64,000 bases of DNA from Saprospiraceae bacterium (lineage in GTDB: Bacteria; Bacteroidota; Bacteroidia; Chitinophagales; Saprospiraceae). The DNA lies in assembly GCA_013214355.1 (NCBI GenBank), contig JABSSL010000087.1, positions 26,815 to 90,814 of the forward strand, given 5' to 3'. The notes below the pieces were generated by a model, which did no database searches, had not been told where the DNA came from, and was given only the letters and a program-made list of their open reading frames with translations. The position numbers and the translations under genes are program-made. This document shows, piece by piece, positions 45,771 through 54,371 of this stretch. The first letter of the stretch is position 1; every line of letters starts with the position of its first letter.

Positions 45771-46997
45771 TTAAGCGTACTTTTTTGGATGAGTGATTTT
45801 CCCCTCTAAAGCAGAAGCCGCCACCGTAGTGGGGGCAGCCAAATAGATATTGGAATGCGGATTGCCCATGCGGCCTCGAAAATTTCGGTTGGCTGCAGAT
45901 ATGACGACTTCATCATTCCCAGGCACGCCTTGGTGGGTCCCCACGCAGGGCCCACAGCCGGGATTCAAGATGGTTGCTCCGGCGGCTACTAAGGTTTGTA
46001 AGGTTCCATCGGTAATGGCATCTAGCAGGACGGATCGGGAAGCAGGGGCAATGAGGAAACGCACCCCATTGGCCACTTTTTTGCCCTCCAGAATCTGAGC
46101 AGCTGCCTGCAAATCTTCTAGGCGACCATTGCAACAGGTGCCGATAAAGGCATATTGTATCGCTTGCCCCTCGTGCGGCTCTAAGTTTTCTACCTGATCA
46201 GGACTTTCGGGGATACTAAGCTGTGGCCCCAAATCCCGTACATCAAATTCCAGCGTCTGGATATACTGAGCATCTGCATCTGGAAAGACAGCCTCAAAAT
46301 CGTAGTCGAGCTGTAATCCTTTAGGATTCACATAGCCCGTCTTCCCCCCCATTTCGGCCACCATATTGGCAATGGTCATGCGACTTGCTACCGTCATATT
46401 CTCAAAAGCAGAACCTTCAAACTCTACTGCCTGATAGGTTGCCCCAGAAATTGATATTTTCCCAACTAAATAAAGAATCAGGTCTTTGGCCGTTACGCCG
46501 GGCTGTAAGGGCCCGTGACACACAATCCGAATGGTCTCCGGTACTTTTAGCCAGATCTTCCCGGTCTTCATCACCGCTGCCAAGTCGGTAGAACCCACCC
46601 CACAGGCCATAGCTCCAATTGCTCCGTAGGTAGGCGTATGAGAATCTGCTCCCATGAAGATATCTCCTGGTCGAACATATTGATGTTCTATCATCAGCTG
46701 ATGACAGATCCCCTCCCCTATTTCAAACAAATGGATATGTTGTTGAGCGGCGAATTCTCGCATCATGGTGTGTAAATTAGCAATGCGCTCATTGGGAGCT
46801 GGAGCAGCATGATCAATGATCAAAGCGCATCTACTTGCATCCCAAACCTGCCCACCGCCCATCTCTTGGAAGGCTTGAATAGCATAAGGAGCGGTGGTAT
46901 CGGTGGCCATTACACCGTCTACTTCGGTAATAATCAACTCGCCGGCTTTCACCAGGTTACCGACTTTCTTAGACAGAATTTTCTCACTGATCGTCAT
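45771..46997 (-). CDS. 3-isopropylmalate dehydratase/homoaconitase-like large subunit
   Basis: The 408-residue protein has the length and motifs of the archaeal-type LeuC branch: LIIDHAAPAPNERIANLH, PGDIFMGADSHTPTYGAIGA, and the three cluster cysteines in IGTCCNGR and NPGCGPCVGTHQG. With the small subunit it should form a [4Fe-4S] hydro-lyase that hydrates or isomerises an unsaturated dicarboxylate. The substrate could be an itaconate-, citraconate- or dimethylmaleate-like acid (inference). The HMG-CoA-lyase-like gene is 6 bases upstream. Confidence 0.92.
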   Translation of the reverse strand: MTISEKILSKKVGNLVKAGELIITEVDGVMATDTTAPYAIQAFQEMGGGQVWDASRCALIIDHAAPAPNERIANLHTMMREFAAQQHIHLFEIGEGICHQLMIEHQYVRPGDIFMGADSHTPTYGAIGAMACGVGSTDLAAVMKTGKIWLKVPETIRIVCHGPLQPGVTAKDLILYLVGKISISGATYQAVEFEGSAFENMTVASRMTIANMVAEMGGKTGYVNPKGLQLDYDFEAVFPDADAQYIQTLEFDVRDLGPQLSIPESPDQVENLEPHEGQAIQYAFIGTCCNGRLEDLQAAAQILEGKKVANGVRFLIAPASRSVLLDAITDGTLQTLVAAGATILNPGCGPCVGTHQGVPGNDEVVISAANRNFRGRMGNPHSNIYLAAPTTVAASALEGKITHPKKYA

Positions 46998-47003
46998 GCC
47001 GTG

Positions 47004-47903
47004 TTAAACTATTTTTATTTCAGGTTTATTCCAAAGCTTGTACAGCTGGCCTTGCAATTCGTGACCTAGGTAAGTTTGTAATTCTTCGCTAATGACGGCT
47101 AGTTTCCCAATGTCGATCCCCGTTTCATATCCCATTTGGTGAAGCATATGAGCGGTATCTTCCGTTGCAATGTTTCCGGTAGCACTTTTGATGAAGGGAC
47201 ATCCACCTAAGCCCCCGAAGGCCGTATCAAAGTATTTTACTCCAGCTTCCAGCGCAGCAAAGACATTAGCCAGCCCCTTATTTTCGGTATTGTGTAAATG
47301 TAGGATGACCGGCTTGCCTTTGGCCAATTCCACCACTTTCCCCATGAGATCACGCATTTGGCGAGGATTGGCCATACCTGTGCTATCCGCTAAAGCTAAT
47401 TCGTCAATACCTTGGTCTAAGTGATGCTTGACCATATCCAAAACGTGGGCCTCTGCAATCTTCCCTTCGTAGCGACAACCAAAAGCACACTGAATCCCAC
47501 CCCGAACTTTGGCCGATCCCGCTTGGCTCACTTTTACCATTTCCTTGAAGGCTGACTTTGCTTCCGCCAAGGTTTTCCGCGCATTCTTCTGACTGTGGGT
47601 ATTGCTAGCGGAAATGGAGCAGGCTAAATGATCCAAACCAGCAGCCAGGCCCCGTTCTACTCCTTTAAGGTTTAGCACCAAGCCACTGTAGACAATACCC
47701 TCTCGTTTCTTTAGCTGCAAGCAAAGCGTATCAGCATCAGCCATTTGGGGCACCCATTTAGGGTGCACAAAAGAAGCCACTTGGATACGTTGCAAGCCCG
47801 CATCGATCAATTGATCGATGAGCCGAAGTTTCATATCGGTCGGGACAATTTTTTCCAGGTTCTGGAAGCCATCCCTTAGGCCTTGTTCTTCTAAAATGAT
47901 CAT
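47004..47903 (-). CDS. Hydroxymethylglutaryl-CoA lyase-like enzyme
   Basis: The 299-residue TIM-barrel protein has the family start LEEQGLRDGFQN, SISASNTHSQKNARKT, LADSTGMANP, the metal pair HLHNTENKGLAN and the loop cysteine in GGLGGCPFIKSATGNIATED. These are the catalytic elements of HMG-CoA lyase. In this locus it may cleave a related 3-hydroxy-acyl-CoA made from the acid handled by the CoA-transferase and the LeuCD-like hydro-lyase. It lies 6 bases from both neighbours' reading frames in the same direction. Confidence 0.92.
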   Translation of the reverse strand: MIILEEQGLRDGFQNLEKIVPTDMKLRLIDQLIDAGLQRIQVASFVHPKWVPQMADADTLCLQLKKREGIVYSGLVLNLKGVERGLAAGLDHLACSISASNTHSQKNARKTLAEAKSAFKEMVKVSQAGSAKVRGGIQCAFGCRYEGKIAEAHVLDMVKHHLDQGIDELALADSTGMANPRQMRDLMGKVVELAKGKPVILHLHNTENKGLANVFAALEAGVKYFDTAFGGLGGCPFIKSATGNIATEDTAHMLHQMGYETGIDIGKLAVISEELQTYLGHELQGQLYKLWNKPEIKIV

Positions 47904-47909
47904 AAGCTA

Positions 47910-48371
47910 TCAAATAGTGGAGAGCACTGTTCTTATCTTTTCAAAGTCTGGCAGGCTCTTGCCGTCCGTTATCTCCGCATACTGCAATATACCTTCTCGA
48001 TCAATCACAAAGGCAGAACGCTTGGCAAATCGAGACATCCCAAGAAAATCACCTTCAAATAGGGTATCATATGCCTCCGCCACATTCTTATTAAAGTCAG
48101 ACCCCAGCGGGAAATTAAGCTTATTCTCTTCAGCAAACTTTTTTAGCACAAAGGGAGAATCTACTGAAACCCCAATCACTTCTGCATTTAGTTCAGCATA
48201 CTGACTTTGATCATCTCTAGCCATACACATTTCGGTCGTACAAACACTGGTATAGGCCAAGGGGAAAAACAATAAGACTACATTCTTGCCTTTATAGTCT
48301 GCCAGCTGGATCGGCTTAAGATCGGTTCCTACTAGCGTAAAATCTGGTGCTTTTTGTCCAACGGTTGGCAT
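47910..48371 (-). CDS. Peroxiredoxin (AhpC/TSA family)
   Basis: The 153-residue protein has the thioredoxin-like start [14 protein letters not shown] and the active-site segment [15 protein letters not shown], with the peroxidatic cysteine in TSVC. It is of the AhpE/BCP-like size. It should reduce peroxides with thioredoxin or a similar donor, and may work with the AhpD-like protein of the same block. It is 6 bases upstream of the HMG-CoA-lyase-like gene. Confidence 0.93.
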   Translation of the reverse strand: MPTVGQKAPDFTLVGTDLKPIQLADYKGKNVVLLFFPLAYTSVCTTEMCMARDDQSQYAELNAEVIGVSVDSPFVLKKFAEENKLNFPLGSDFNKNVAEAYDTLFEGDFLGMSRFAKRSAFVIDREGILQYAEITDGKSLPDFEKIRTVLSTI

Positions 48372-48437
48372 GATTTAAGTTTGGTTCTTCAACTTAGCTC
48401 GTGTTTGAGGATTATCCACGAGATCTGTTGAAGAAGA

Positions 48438-49427
48438 TTACGATTTAGGCAGTTCTATAAATTCAATCCAAATCCCTTCGGGGGATTTTACCACAAACAC
48501 TTTTACAGTACCGTACGGTTGTATGGCTAATTCCGTCACGGATGTATGCAAGTTTACCCCTCTTTGCTCAATTAATTGGGCATACGCCATGGCATCTGAC
48601 ACAGGAAAGCGGTACATGAGTATCCCTAAGTTAGGGGGTATGGCTCGTTCAGAGAAATCTGTGCCTTCTAATCCCTTGACTTGCAGAAATTCGAGGCTTC
48701 CGAAGTTCGTACCATCGGGATGAACGATATAGACCGGCAATTCTATCTGAGCATTCACGTTGTGTGGAAACCCTAATACATTTGGCCCGGCTTTTCGATC
48801 CGTACTGTTAGCGTGCATGTAAACTTTGAATCCCAATTGATTCACAAAGAAATCCAGGGTAGTTTCTACGTCTTTACTAATATGAGAAGAGTTAAAGACA
48901 TGGCTCAAACGCTTTAAATTGGGATAGCCCTCTAAGGCTGGTGCATGACGTTCCATCATGGCAATAACGATATCCTCGGGCCCCTTCATCAATACCTCAC
49001 TCACATCAAATTTGCCAAATTGATACCGCAATGGATCACTGACTCCATTCCAACCTGCCTTCTGGAAATCCTCGAATACACCCTGTAAATTCTTGGCGCG
49101 CATGTTGATATCGAATATCCCACCAGGATCCCAGCTTTGTCCACTGGATCGGATGACCACTTGCTCCACCCCATCAAATTGCACCAGTCGGATAAACCCC
49201 TCTTCATCCCCTGGATTACCCAATAGGGTTTCACGTCCACTAGCTTCCCGACCTAGTCCCCAAGCACTCAATTGCTCAGCAGAACAATCCCCTTCGTACA
49301 ACACCCCATACCCAACCACCTCCTGGTAAAACACACTCGCTTTCGCTAAATTTCTTACACTGAAAATTACTTCCCGCAATCCACTCACTACAGGCAAGAT
49401 CGATGTTGAAGAAGAGGAGGAACTCAT
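48438..49427 (-). CDS. Two-domain VOC family protein (extradiol dioxygenase-like fold)
   Basis: The 329-residue protein holds two VOC domains: LREVIFSVRNLAKASVFYQEVVGYG (N-domain) and LSHVFNSSHISKDVETTLDFFVNQLG (C-domain), ending GTVKVFVVKSPEGIWIEFIELP. The size and order fit two-module enzymes such as extradiol dioxygenases or 4-hydroxyphenylpyruvate-like enzymes, though metal residues were not proven. It is the first gene of the minus-strand block and is divergent from another two-domain VOC gene across the shared operator region. Confidence 0.88.
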   Translation of the reverse strand: MSSSSSSTSILPVVSGLREVIFSVRNLAKASVFYQEVVGYGVLYEGDCSAEQLSAWGLGREASGRETLLGNPGDEEGFIRLVQFDGVEQVVIRSSGQSWDPGGIFDINMRAKNLQGVFEDFQKAGWNGVSDPLRYQFGKFDVSEVLMKGPEDIVIAMMERHAPALEGYPNLKRLSHVFNSSHISKDVETTLDFFVNQLGFKVYMHANSTDRKAGPNVLGFPHNVNAQIELPVYIVHPDGTNFGSLEFLQVKGLEGTDFSERAIPPNLGILMYRFPVSDAMAYAQLIEQRGVNLHTSVTELAIQPYGTVKVFVVKSPEGIWIEFIELPKS

Positions 49428-49497
49428 GTTGAAGGATTTATGCTGCTGAAGAATATAATCACCCCTAAATTAGGCTGTAAGTCACTCTGTAAATTTA

Positions 49498-49531
49498 GTT
49501 AATTAGATTAATTATTTATAAAGTTAACTAT
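49498..49531. promoter_or_regulatory. Operator-like palindromes shared with the TonB-receptor promoter
   Basis: GTTAATTAGATTAA (49498-49511) forms the inverted repeat GTTAAT-TAG-ATTAAt, and AGTTAACTATTTTTTTA follows at 49522. The same 14-mer occurs on the other strand at 62522-62536 and an AGTTAACTATATTTTTT box at 62395. Both regions separate divergent genes of the same locus. Confidence 0.6.
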
Positions 49532-49538
49532 TTTTTTA

Positions 49539-49546
49539 TAAATTTG
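49539..49546 (+). promoter_or_regulatory. -7 promoter element TAAATTTG
   Basis: TAAATTTG is an exact match to the Bacteroidota -7 consensus TAnnTTTG, 33 bases before the start of the VOC lipoprotein gene. The operator palindromes lie just upstream, in the -15 to -50 region, so binding there could block or aid RNA polymerase. No clear -33 TTG is seen. Confidence 0.6.
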
Positions 49547-49579
49547 GTTACGCGACATTTACTGTAGATAGATCCATAT

Positions 49580-50668
49580 ATGAAGTACATCATATACATA
49601 TTTAGCCTCCTCTTGCTCACCTTTTCTTGCCAAGAAGAGCAGCCCGATAATAAAACAGAGAACAGCATGGCCCAAAATGATCCGCTAGCTCCTTCCGCTG
49701 TAGCAGAAGGCCTATGTGGAGGTTTACACACCGCCACAATCGCCACCACCAACCTAGAAAAATACAAGCAATTCTATGTAGATGCGATGGGCATGACCCT
49801 CGACGGACCGCTGGATATCAAGGAAACTGTGATACAGCAACAACGAAAATTATGGGGGATCCCAGCAGAGATTAGTTGGCAAACCTACAGGCTGCACCGC
49901 CCCAACGTACCCGGTTTAATTCAGATTCGTTTACTTCTCCTAGAACAAGAAACGCCGAGTATTCACAAAAGCTATAGTTCCAGGGAATTGGGACCGTTCT
50001 CTTTAGGATTCCCGAATGGCGATCAAATGCAGCTAGATAAAGAGCTACGGGATAAAGGATTTAATAGCATGGCTCCGGTGCAGGTGGGAACTATAGAACG
50101 TCCAGATGGTTCCTCCTATCGTTACATTGAAACCATCTATCAAGCTCCAGATTTCCTACACGCTGTAGGGATAGAACGCAAGGATGGCGTTCCTCAATTA
50201 GCCCCTATTGATACCCTTACTAAAAAGGGGGGCCCAGGATATTCGGCCATGGTCTTGGATGATTCTGATGCTTTCCTAAGCTTCCTAACCGATGTATTGG
50301 ACTTGGAACTTAGGGCGGATAGACATTGGGAGACCAGTGAAGGATCAGCTTTGGGTTTAGAGCCCGGCATTCCATTCCGTTTCTCTCTGGTATATGCGAA
50401 AGGAGCAGGACACAACCATTTACTATTTTTAGATTACGAGGACGGGAAGTTTGAGTCGATTGAGGTGGCACCGCGTATCCCCAATCGAGGGCTAGGCATG
50501 TGGACCTTCGAAACCACCAATATTGCTGAAATTGAAAAGCGAGCTCAAGCCAAGGGTATAGAAGTGGTGCCATCTCCATTGGACTACACAGACGTAATTT
50601 TAGGAAAAGCGCAGGTCATGACCTTATTGGCACCAAATGGATTTCTAATTGAAGTTTTTCAAAGATGA
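49580..50668 (+). CDS. VOC-domain lipoprotein, two-module
   Basis: A lipoprotein signal (MKYIIYIFSLLLLTFSC) leads to two VOC-type modules: GLHTATIATTNLEKYKQFYVDAMG and GYSAMVLDDSDAFLSFLTDVLDLEL, ending QVMTLLAPNGFLIEVFQR. It is 362 residues and membrane-anchored, unlike most VOC enzymes. The function is probably binding or conversion of the locus substrate or a product. It heads a plus-strand operon: its stop overlaps the next gene by four bases. Confidence 0.87.
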   Translation: MKYIIYIFSLLLLTFSCQEEQPDNKTENSMAQNDPLAPSAVAEGLCGGLHTATIATTNLEKYKQFYVDAMGMTLDGPLDIKETVIQQQRKLWGIPAEISWQTYRLHRPNVPGLIQIRLLLLEQETPSIHKSYSSRELGPFSLGFPNGDQMQLDKELRDKGFNSMAPVQVGTIERPDGSSYRYIETIYQAPDFLHAVGIERKDGVPQLAPIDTLTKKGGPGYSAMVLDDSDAFLSFLTDVLDLELRADRHWETSEGSALGLEPGIPFRFSLVYAKGAGHNHLLFLDYEDGKFESIEVAPRIPNRGLGMWTFETTNIAEIEKRAQAKGIEVVPSPLDYTDVILGKAQVMTLLAPNGFLIEVFQR

Positions 50669-51237
50669 CACACGGAATAACACTAATCAAGGAGATATTG
50701 ATCGGGGATTTAGACAATACTGAGCAAATCCAAGAGGAAAAAGCGACAGGAAAGCAGGTCCACCCTTATGCCAAACACATTACCCGAGAATGTACCAAGA
50801 TTGTCCGGAACAGGCCCGCCGATCAGAACGGCATCTATATCCTAGAAGAAAGCTACTATACTTATCCGGGATAAGACACCGGGGTAAAGCCTTTGCTCTT
50901 TTTCATCGAACCTCATGGGGAGAAAAGCGTTCTCCTACACTCTATGCAAGTCCCGGAGCGCCTTGAGCCAGCAGAAGTGATCAATGCCAATGAGGAATTA
51001 TTCTTTGACTATCATGAGTTAAAAGAAAGTGAACGCTTCAAGCCCGCCCTCTACCAATATCACGAAGGAGACTATTTCACCGTTCATCATCCCAATGATC
51101 TGGGAAACGGCATGACCTTTACCCTCATCGAAACCTTGACCAAGGACTATCTACAAGTCATGGAACTACTGGAACGCAATGGCCAAAGACTCACGCCTTA
51201 CGACACCCCATTGATCTACAAGCGTATTAAAACCTAG
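50665..51237 (+). pseudogene. CpeT-like gene broken by an in-frame TAA, or two short genes
   Basis: ATG 50665 opens a frame of 69 codons that stops at TAA (50872-50874). The same frame reads on without another stop to 51237: after PG comes DTGVKPLLFFIEPHGEKS and 114 further residues. The joined 190-codon product reads as one domain: GDLDNTEQIQEE, GIYILEESYYTYPG, then FFIEPHGEKSVLLHSM, resembling the CpeT/chromophore-lyase-like fold. CAA to TAA would restore YPGQDTGVKP. ATGA overlap upstream and a two-base gap to the MFS gene downstream show operon placement. Either the gene was recently inactivated or there is a sequencing error; readthrough is not excluded. Confidence 0.6.
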
Positions 51238-51239
51238 TT

Positions 51240-52451
51240 ATGAAAAATCCAGCTGCCCTTGGTTTTGCCTTTTTAGGGATGTTAATCTTGATCTTTACCA
51301 ATGGATTAACCCTTTCCGGCATTACCGTATTTGATGAATCCTTGTTGGAAACTTTCAGCTGGAGTCGTTCCACCTTAAAGTTTAGAGATTTCTTAAACTT
51401 GGTTTGTGCGGCCATTATCCTACCCTTCATCGGTGCCTTTATCGACAAATATGGGGTAAAACGAGCGATCGTGTTTGGACTAAGTTTATTGGGTATCTGT
51501 TACTATTTGTACAGTTTTATCCAGACGCCTACTCATATGTATATGCTGCACATTGGTTTTGCTTTTGTGGTCGGCACGGCGGGGACGCTCTCCATGATCA
51601 TTATGGTTTCTGAGCGAGTGAAGGAAAGGAGAGGCTTGGGTATTGGAATTGCGATTGCAGGTACTAGCTTAGGCGGAATGATAATTCCTCAAATCGGTAC
51701 GCGATTGTTGGAAGATATGGATTGGAGATCCGCCTTTCAATACGAAGCCATCCTGCCGTTGATCTTAGTCGTAGTAGTATTGATCTTTTTAAAGGATATC
51801 AAGAAAGGAAAAGTGGAAAAGGATGAGGAAGAAGTGCAGGAGGAAGAAGAAGCCTTTACCTTCCAGGAGGCTATCCGAACTCGCACTTTCTGGGCCATTT
51901 GTGCGGCCGGTTTTTTGAGTTACTATTCTATCCTTGCTATCATCTCTAACCTATTTCTATACCTGCGTTCCCTTGGGTTTACCCCCGGGGAAGCTAGCAA
52001 TGCCTTCACGGTATTATTTGGATTAATGCTAGTAGCCAAGTTCCTTTCTGGCTTTCTCACCGATTATCTTAGCCAGTTTACGTTATTCAAGATACAATTT
52101 GGGATTATGCTCGTAGGCACCATAGGACTGGCCATTGGGCAGACAGGCTGGGTATTCCCATTCATTGTAATCATTGGCCTAGGGTGGGGCGGGATGTACA
52201 CTTTATTTAACTATATTATCATTGATGCTTTTGGTCTGAAGTCGGCTGGGAAGATCGGGGGAAGTATTAGTACTATTGAATCGATTGGTGGGGGATTGGG
52301 CATGTGGATGACTGGGCTGCTCTACGATTCTTATGGTTCCTATTCGGTGGCTTTCTGGGTCATTGCCGTATTTATTGGCCTTTCCCTAGTGTTATCTTTC
52401 CTCATCCGTCCCGTAAATGCTGCAGATACAACTGAGGTCAATTTAGTCTAA
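51240..52451 (+). CDS. MFS transporter
   Basis: The 403-residue protein has about twelve hydrophobic segments in two bundles, with the acidic cytoplasmic loop KKGKVEKDEEEVQEEEEA at about residue 190-207 between them. The loop KYGVKRAIVFGLSLLG follows MFS motif A at a looser level. It resembles the oxalate/formate and monocarboxylate antiporter group. It probably moves an organic acid of the locus. It lies two bases after the CpeT-like frame and 21 before the aldehyde dehydrogenase gene. Confidence 0.9.
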   Translation: MKNPAALGFAFLGMLILIFTNGLTLSGITVFDESLLETFSWSRSTLKFRDFLNLVCAAIILPFIGAFIDKYGVKRAIVFGLSLLGICYYLYSFIQTPTHMYMLHIGFAFVVGTAGTLSMIIMVSERVKERRGLGIGIAIAGTSLGGMIIPQIGTRLLEDMDWRSAFQYEAILPLILVVVVLIFLKDIKKGKVEKDEEEVQEEEEAFTFQEAIRTRTFWAICAAGFLSYYSILAIISNLFLYLRSLGFTPGEASNAFTVLFGLMLVAKFLSGFLTDYLSQFTLFKIQFGIMLVGTIGLAIGQTGWVFPFIVIIGLGWGGMYTLFNYIIIDAFGLKSAGKIGGSISTIESIGGGLGMWMTGLLYDSYGSYSVAFWVIAVFIGLSLVLSFLIRPVNAADTTEVNLV

Positions 52452-52472
52452 GCCCTGAAGAATTAATTCCAT

Positions 52473-53888
52473 ATGCAGATAAGAAACCCACGCACTGGTC
52501 AATATGATTTTGAATTGTCTGTTGACAACAAAGAACAAATCCAGCATAATATAGCTACTCTCCGAGAAAATCAGATCGCTTGGAATTCGGCTGGTTTACC
52601 TCATCGGATTGCCACTTTACAATCCTGGGCAGCGCAGATCAAGGCTCATCAAGAAGACATTATTCAACAGCTCAGTCTCGACACAGGACGAAAAAGCATT
52701 GCACGTACTGAGTTAGGGGCCTTGCTAGGGTTAATCCAAGGGTGGAGCTTCCGTGCTCCGCAATTGTACCAAACGGCTCCACGTCGACCTTCCTCTACCA
52801 ACCCTACCATATTTGTGGAACAACAATGGATTCCCTATTCCGTAGTAGGGGTGATTAGTCCATGGAATTTCCCGTTGTTGTTAGCGGTCATAGATAGTAT
52901 TCCAGCACTCTTGGCAGGTTCCGCCGTGATTTTGAAGCCAAGTGAAGTCACGCCACGTTTTATCGATCCCCTAGAAGCTAGCCTACAGGCAGTCCCAGAA
53001 TTAGCCCGGGTGTTTCAATTGGCAAGAGGCGGGGCAGAGACGGGAAAGGCTATCGTGGATACTGCTGACGCCATTTGCTTTACGGGTAGCGTCCCAACAG
53101 GTCGAAAGATAGCAGCAGCAGCAGCAGCTCGTTTTATTCCGGCTTTCCTAGAGCTGGGCGGTAAGGATCCAGCAATCGTTCTCCAAGATGCAGATTTGGA
53201 AATCTCAACGGATGCCATTTTAAGAAGTTGCGTAGGGGCCACGGGTCAGGCCTGCCAGTCTTTGGAGAGAATCTACGTGGATGAAAAGATCTATCCTGTC
53301 TTTATGGATATGCTGGTGGAAAAAGCCAAAAGTGTTACCCTGACTATCGACCCTGACCAGGGTCAAATGGGGCCTATTATATTTGAGCAGCAGGCGGAAA
53401 AGATACAAACTCAAATTGATGAAGCTATTAGCGCTGGAGCCCAGCTCCATCATGGCGGGAAAGTGGAACAAATTGGTGGTGGATATTGGTGTCTACCGAC
53501 TGTACTTACGAATGTGGATCATCAGATGCAGGTGATGACGGAGGAGACTTTTGGTCCAGTTATTCCCGTCATGACCTTTTCTACCGAAGAAGAAGCCGTA
53601 GCCTTGGCTAACGATAGCATCTACGGCTTATCTGCCTCCGTTTTTTCTACCAATATTGATCATGCCATTGCCATCGCCCAGCAGTTGGAAGCTGGCGCCA
53701 TCAGCATCAATGATGGCAGCTTAACCAATCGCGTATTTGACGCAGAGAAGAATTCCTTTAAACAATCCGGTATCAATGGTTCTAGAATGGGAGATGCAGG
53801 TTTTCTTCGCTTTTTCCGCAAGAAAGCTTTGTTGATCCAAGAAGGGAAACCGGCCACCATGGCTTCTTTCGAGGAAGGGGCTTCCTAA
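52473..53888 (+). CDS. Aldehyde dehydrogenase family protein
   Basis: The 471-residue protein has the NAD-binding motif VISPWNFPLLLA, catalytic general base E227 in ELGGKDPAIV and nucleophile C261 in TGQACQSLERI. It should oxidise an aldehyde from the locus to a carboxylic acid with NAD(P). A (GCA)n run gives AAAAAA near residue 215. The last nine codons are repeated 226 bp downstream as part of a tandem duplication. It is the last gene of the plus-strand operon. Confidence 0.95.
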   Translation: MQIRNPRTGQYDFELSVDNKEQIQHNIATLRENQIAWNSAGLPHRIATLQSWAAQIKAHQEDIIQQLSLDTGRKSIARTELGALLGLIQGWSFRAPQLYQTAPRRPSSTNPTIFVEQQWIPYSVVGVISPWNFPLLLAVIDSIPALLAGSAVILKPSEVTPRFIDPLEASLQAVPELARVFQLARGGAETGKAIVDTADAICFTGSVPTGRKIAAAAAARFIPAFLELGGKDPAIVLQDADLEISTDAILRSCVGATGQACQSLERIYVDEKIYPVFMDMLVEKAKSVTLTIDPDQGQMGPIIFEQQAEKIQTQIDEAISAGAQLHHGGKVEQIGGGYWCLPTVLTNVDHQMQVMTEETFGPVIPVMTFSTEEEAVALANDSIYGLSASVFSTNIDHAIAIAQQLEAGAISINDGSLTNRVFDAEKNSFKQSGINGSRMGDAGFLRFFRKKALLIQEGKPATMASFEEGAS

Positions 53889-54313
53889 GCATCGCTATGG
53901 ATTGCAGATACCATACCTAATGGCATGGATTCATTCCTGATCCGGTGGCTAGGCATATGTAACCCCTAACGGGGTTTTTAGGAGGAAGCCATGGTGCAAG
54001 CCTAGTCCCGTAGGGACTAAATATACCTAGCCATGATCGGGGTGGGAAAATTTGTGCCGTTTCGTACAATATATAATTTCTTCCTTCGCTTCTCTCGAGG
54101 AAGGGGCTTCCTAAGTATCGCTATGGATTGCAGATACCATACCTAATGGCATGGATTCATTCCTGATCCGGTGGCAGGCATATGTAACCCCTAATGGGGT
54201 TTTTAGGAGAAAGCCATAGTGCAAGCCTAGTCCCGTAGGGACTAGATCTGAATAGCCATGATAATGGTGAGAAAATTTGTGCCGTCAGGTACAATATATA
54301 ATTCCTTTCGATG
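53862..54313. repeat. 226-bp tandem duplication starting in the aldehyde dehydrogenase 3' end
   Basis: Copy 1 (53862-54087) begins with the last codons of the gene (GCTTCTTTCGAGG...) and copy 2 (54088-about 54313) repeats it with few changes (GCTTCTCTCGAGG). Each unit holds hairpins AACCCC-TAA-CGGGGTT type (TAACCCCTAACGGGGTTTTT), AGTCCC-GTA-GGGACT and GTGCC...GGTAC. The first T-rich hairpin may end the operon. Confidence 0.9.
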
Positions 54314-54371
54314 GACGGTTGACCTTTGGAAAATGAAAATGGGAACAAAATCACTGGTCGAAACAATGGGT

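Noticed and set aside
45272..46997. Leucine biosynthesis genes leuC and leuD
   Set aside because: No leuA or leuB is present and the neighbours are catabolic; a pathway-specific hydro-lyase is more likely, though not proven.
50872..50874. Programmed recoding at the in-frame stop
   Set aside because: The codon is TAA, which is not used for selenocysteine or pyrrolysine, and no supporting structure was recognised.
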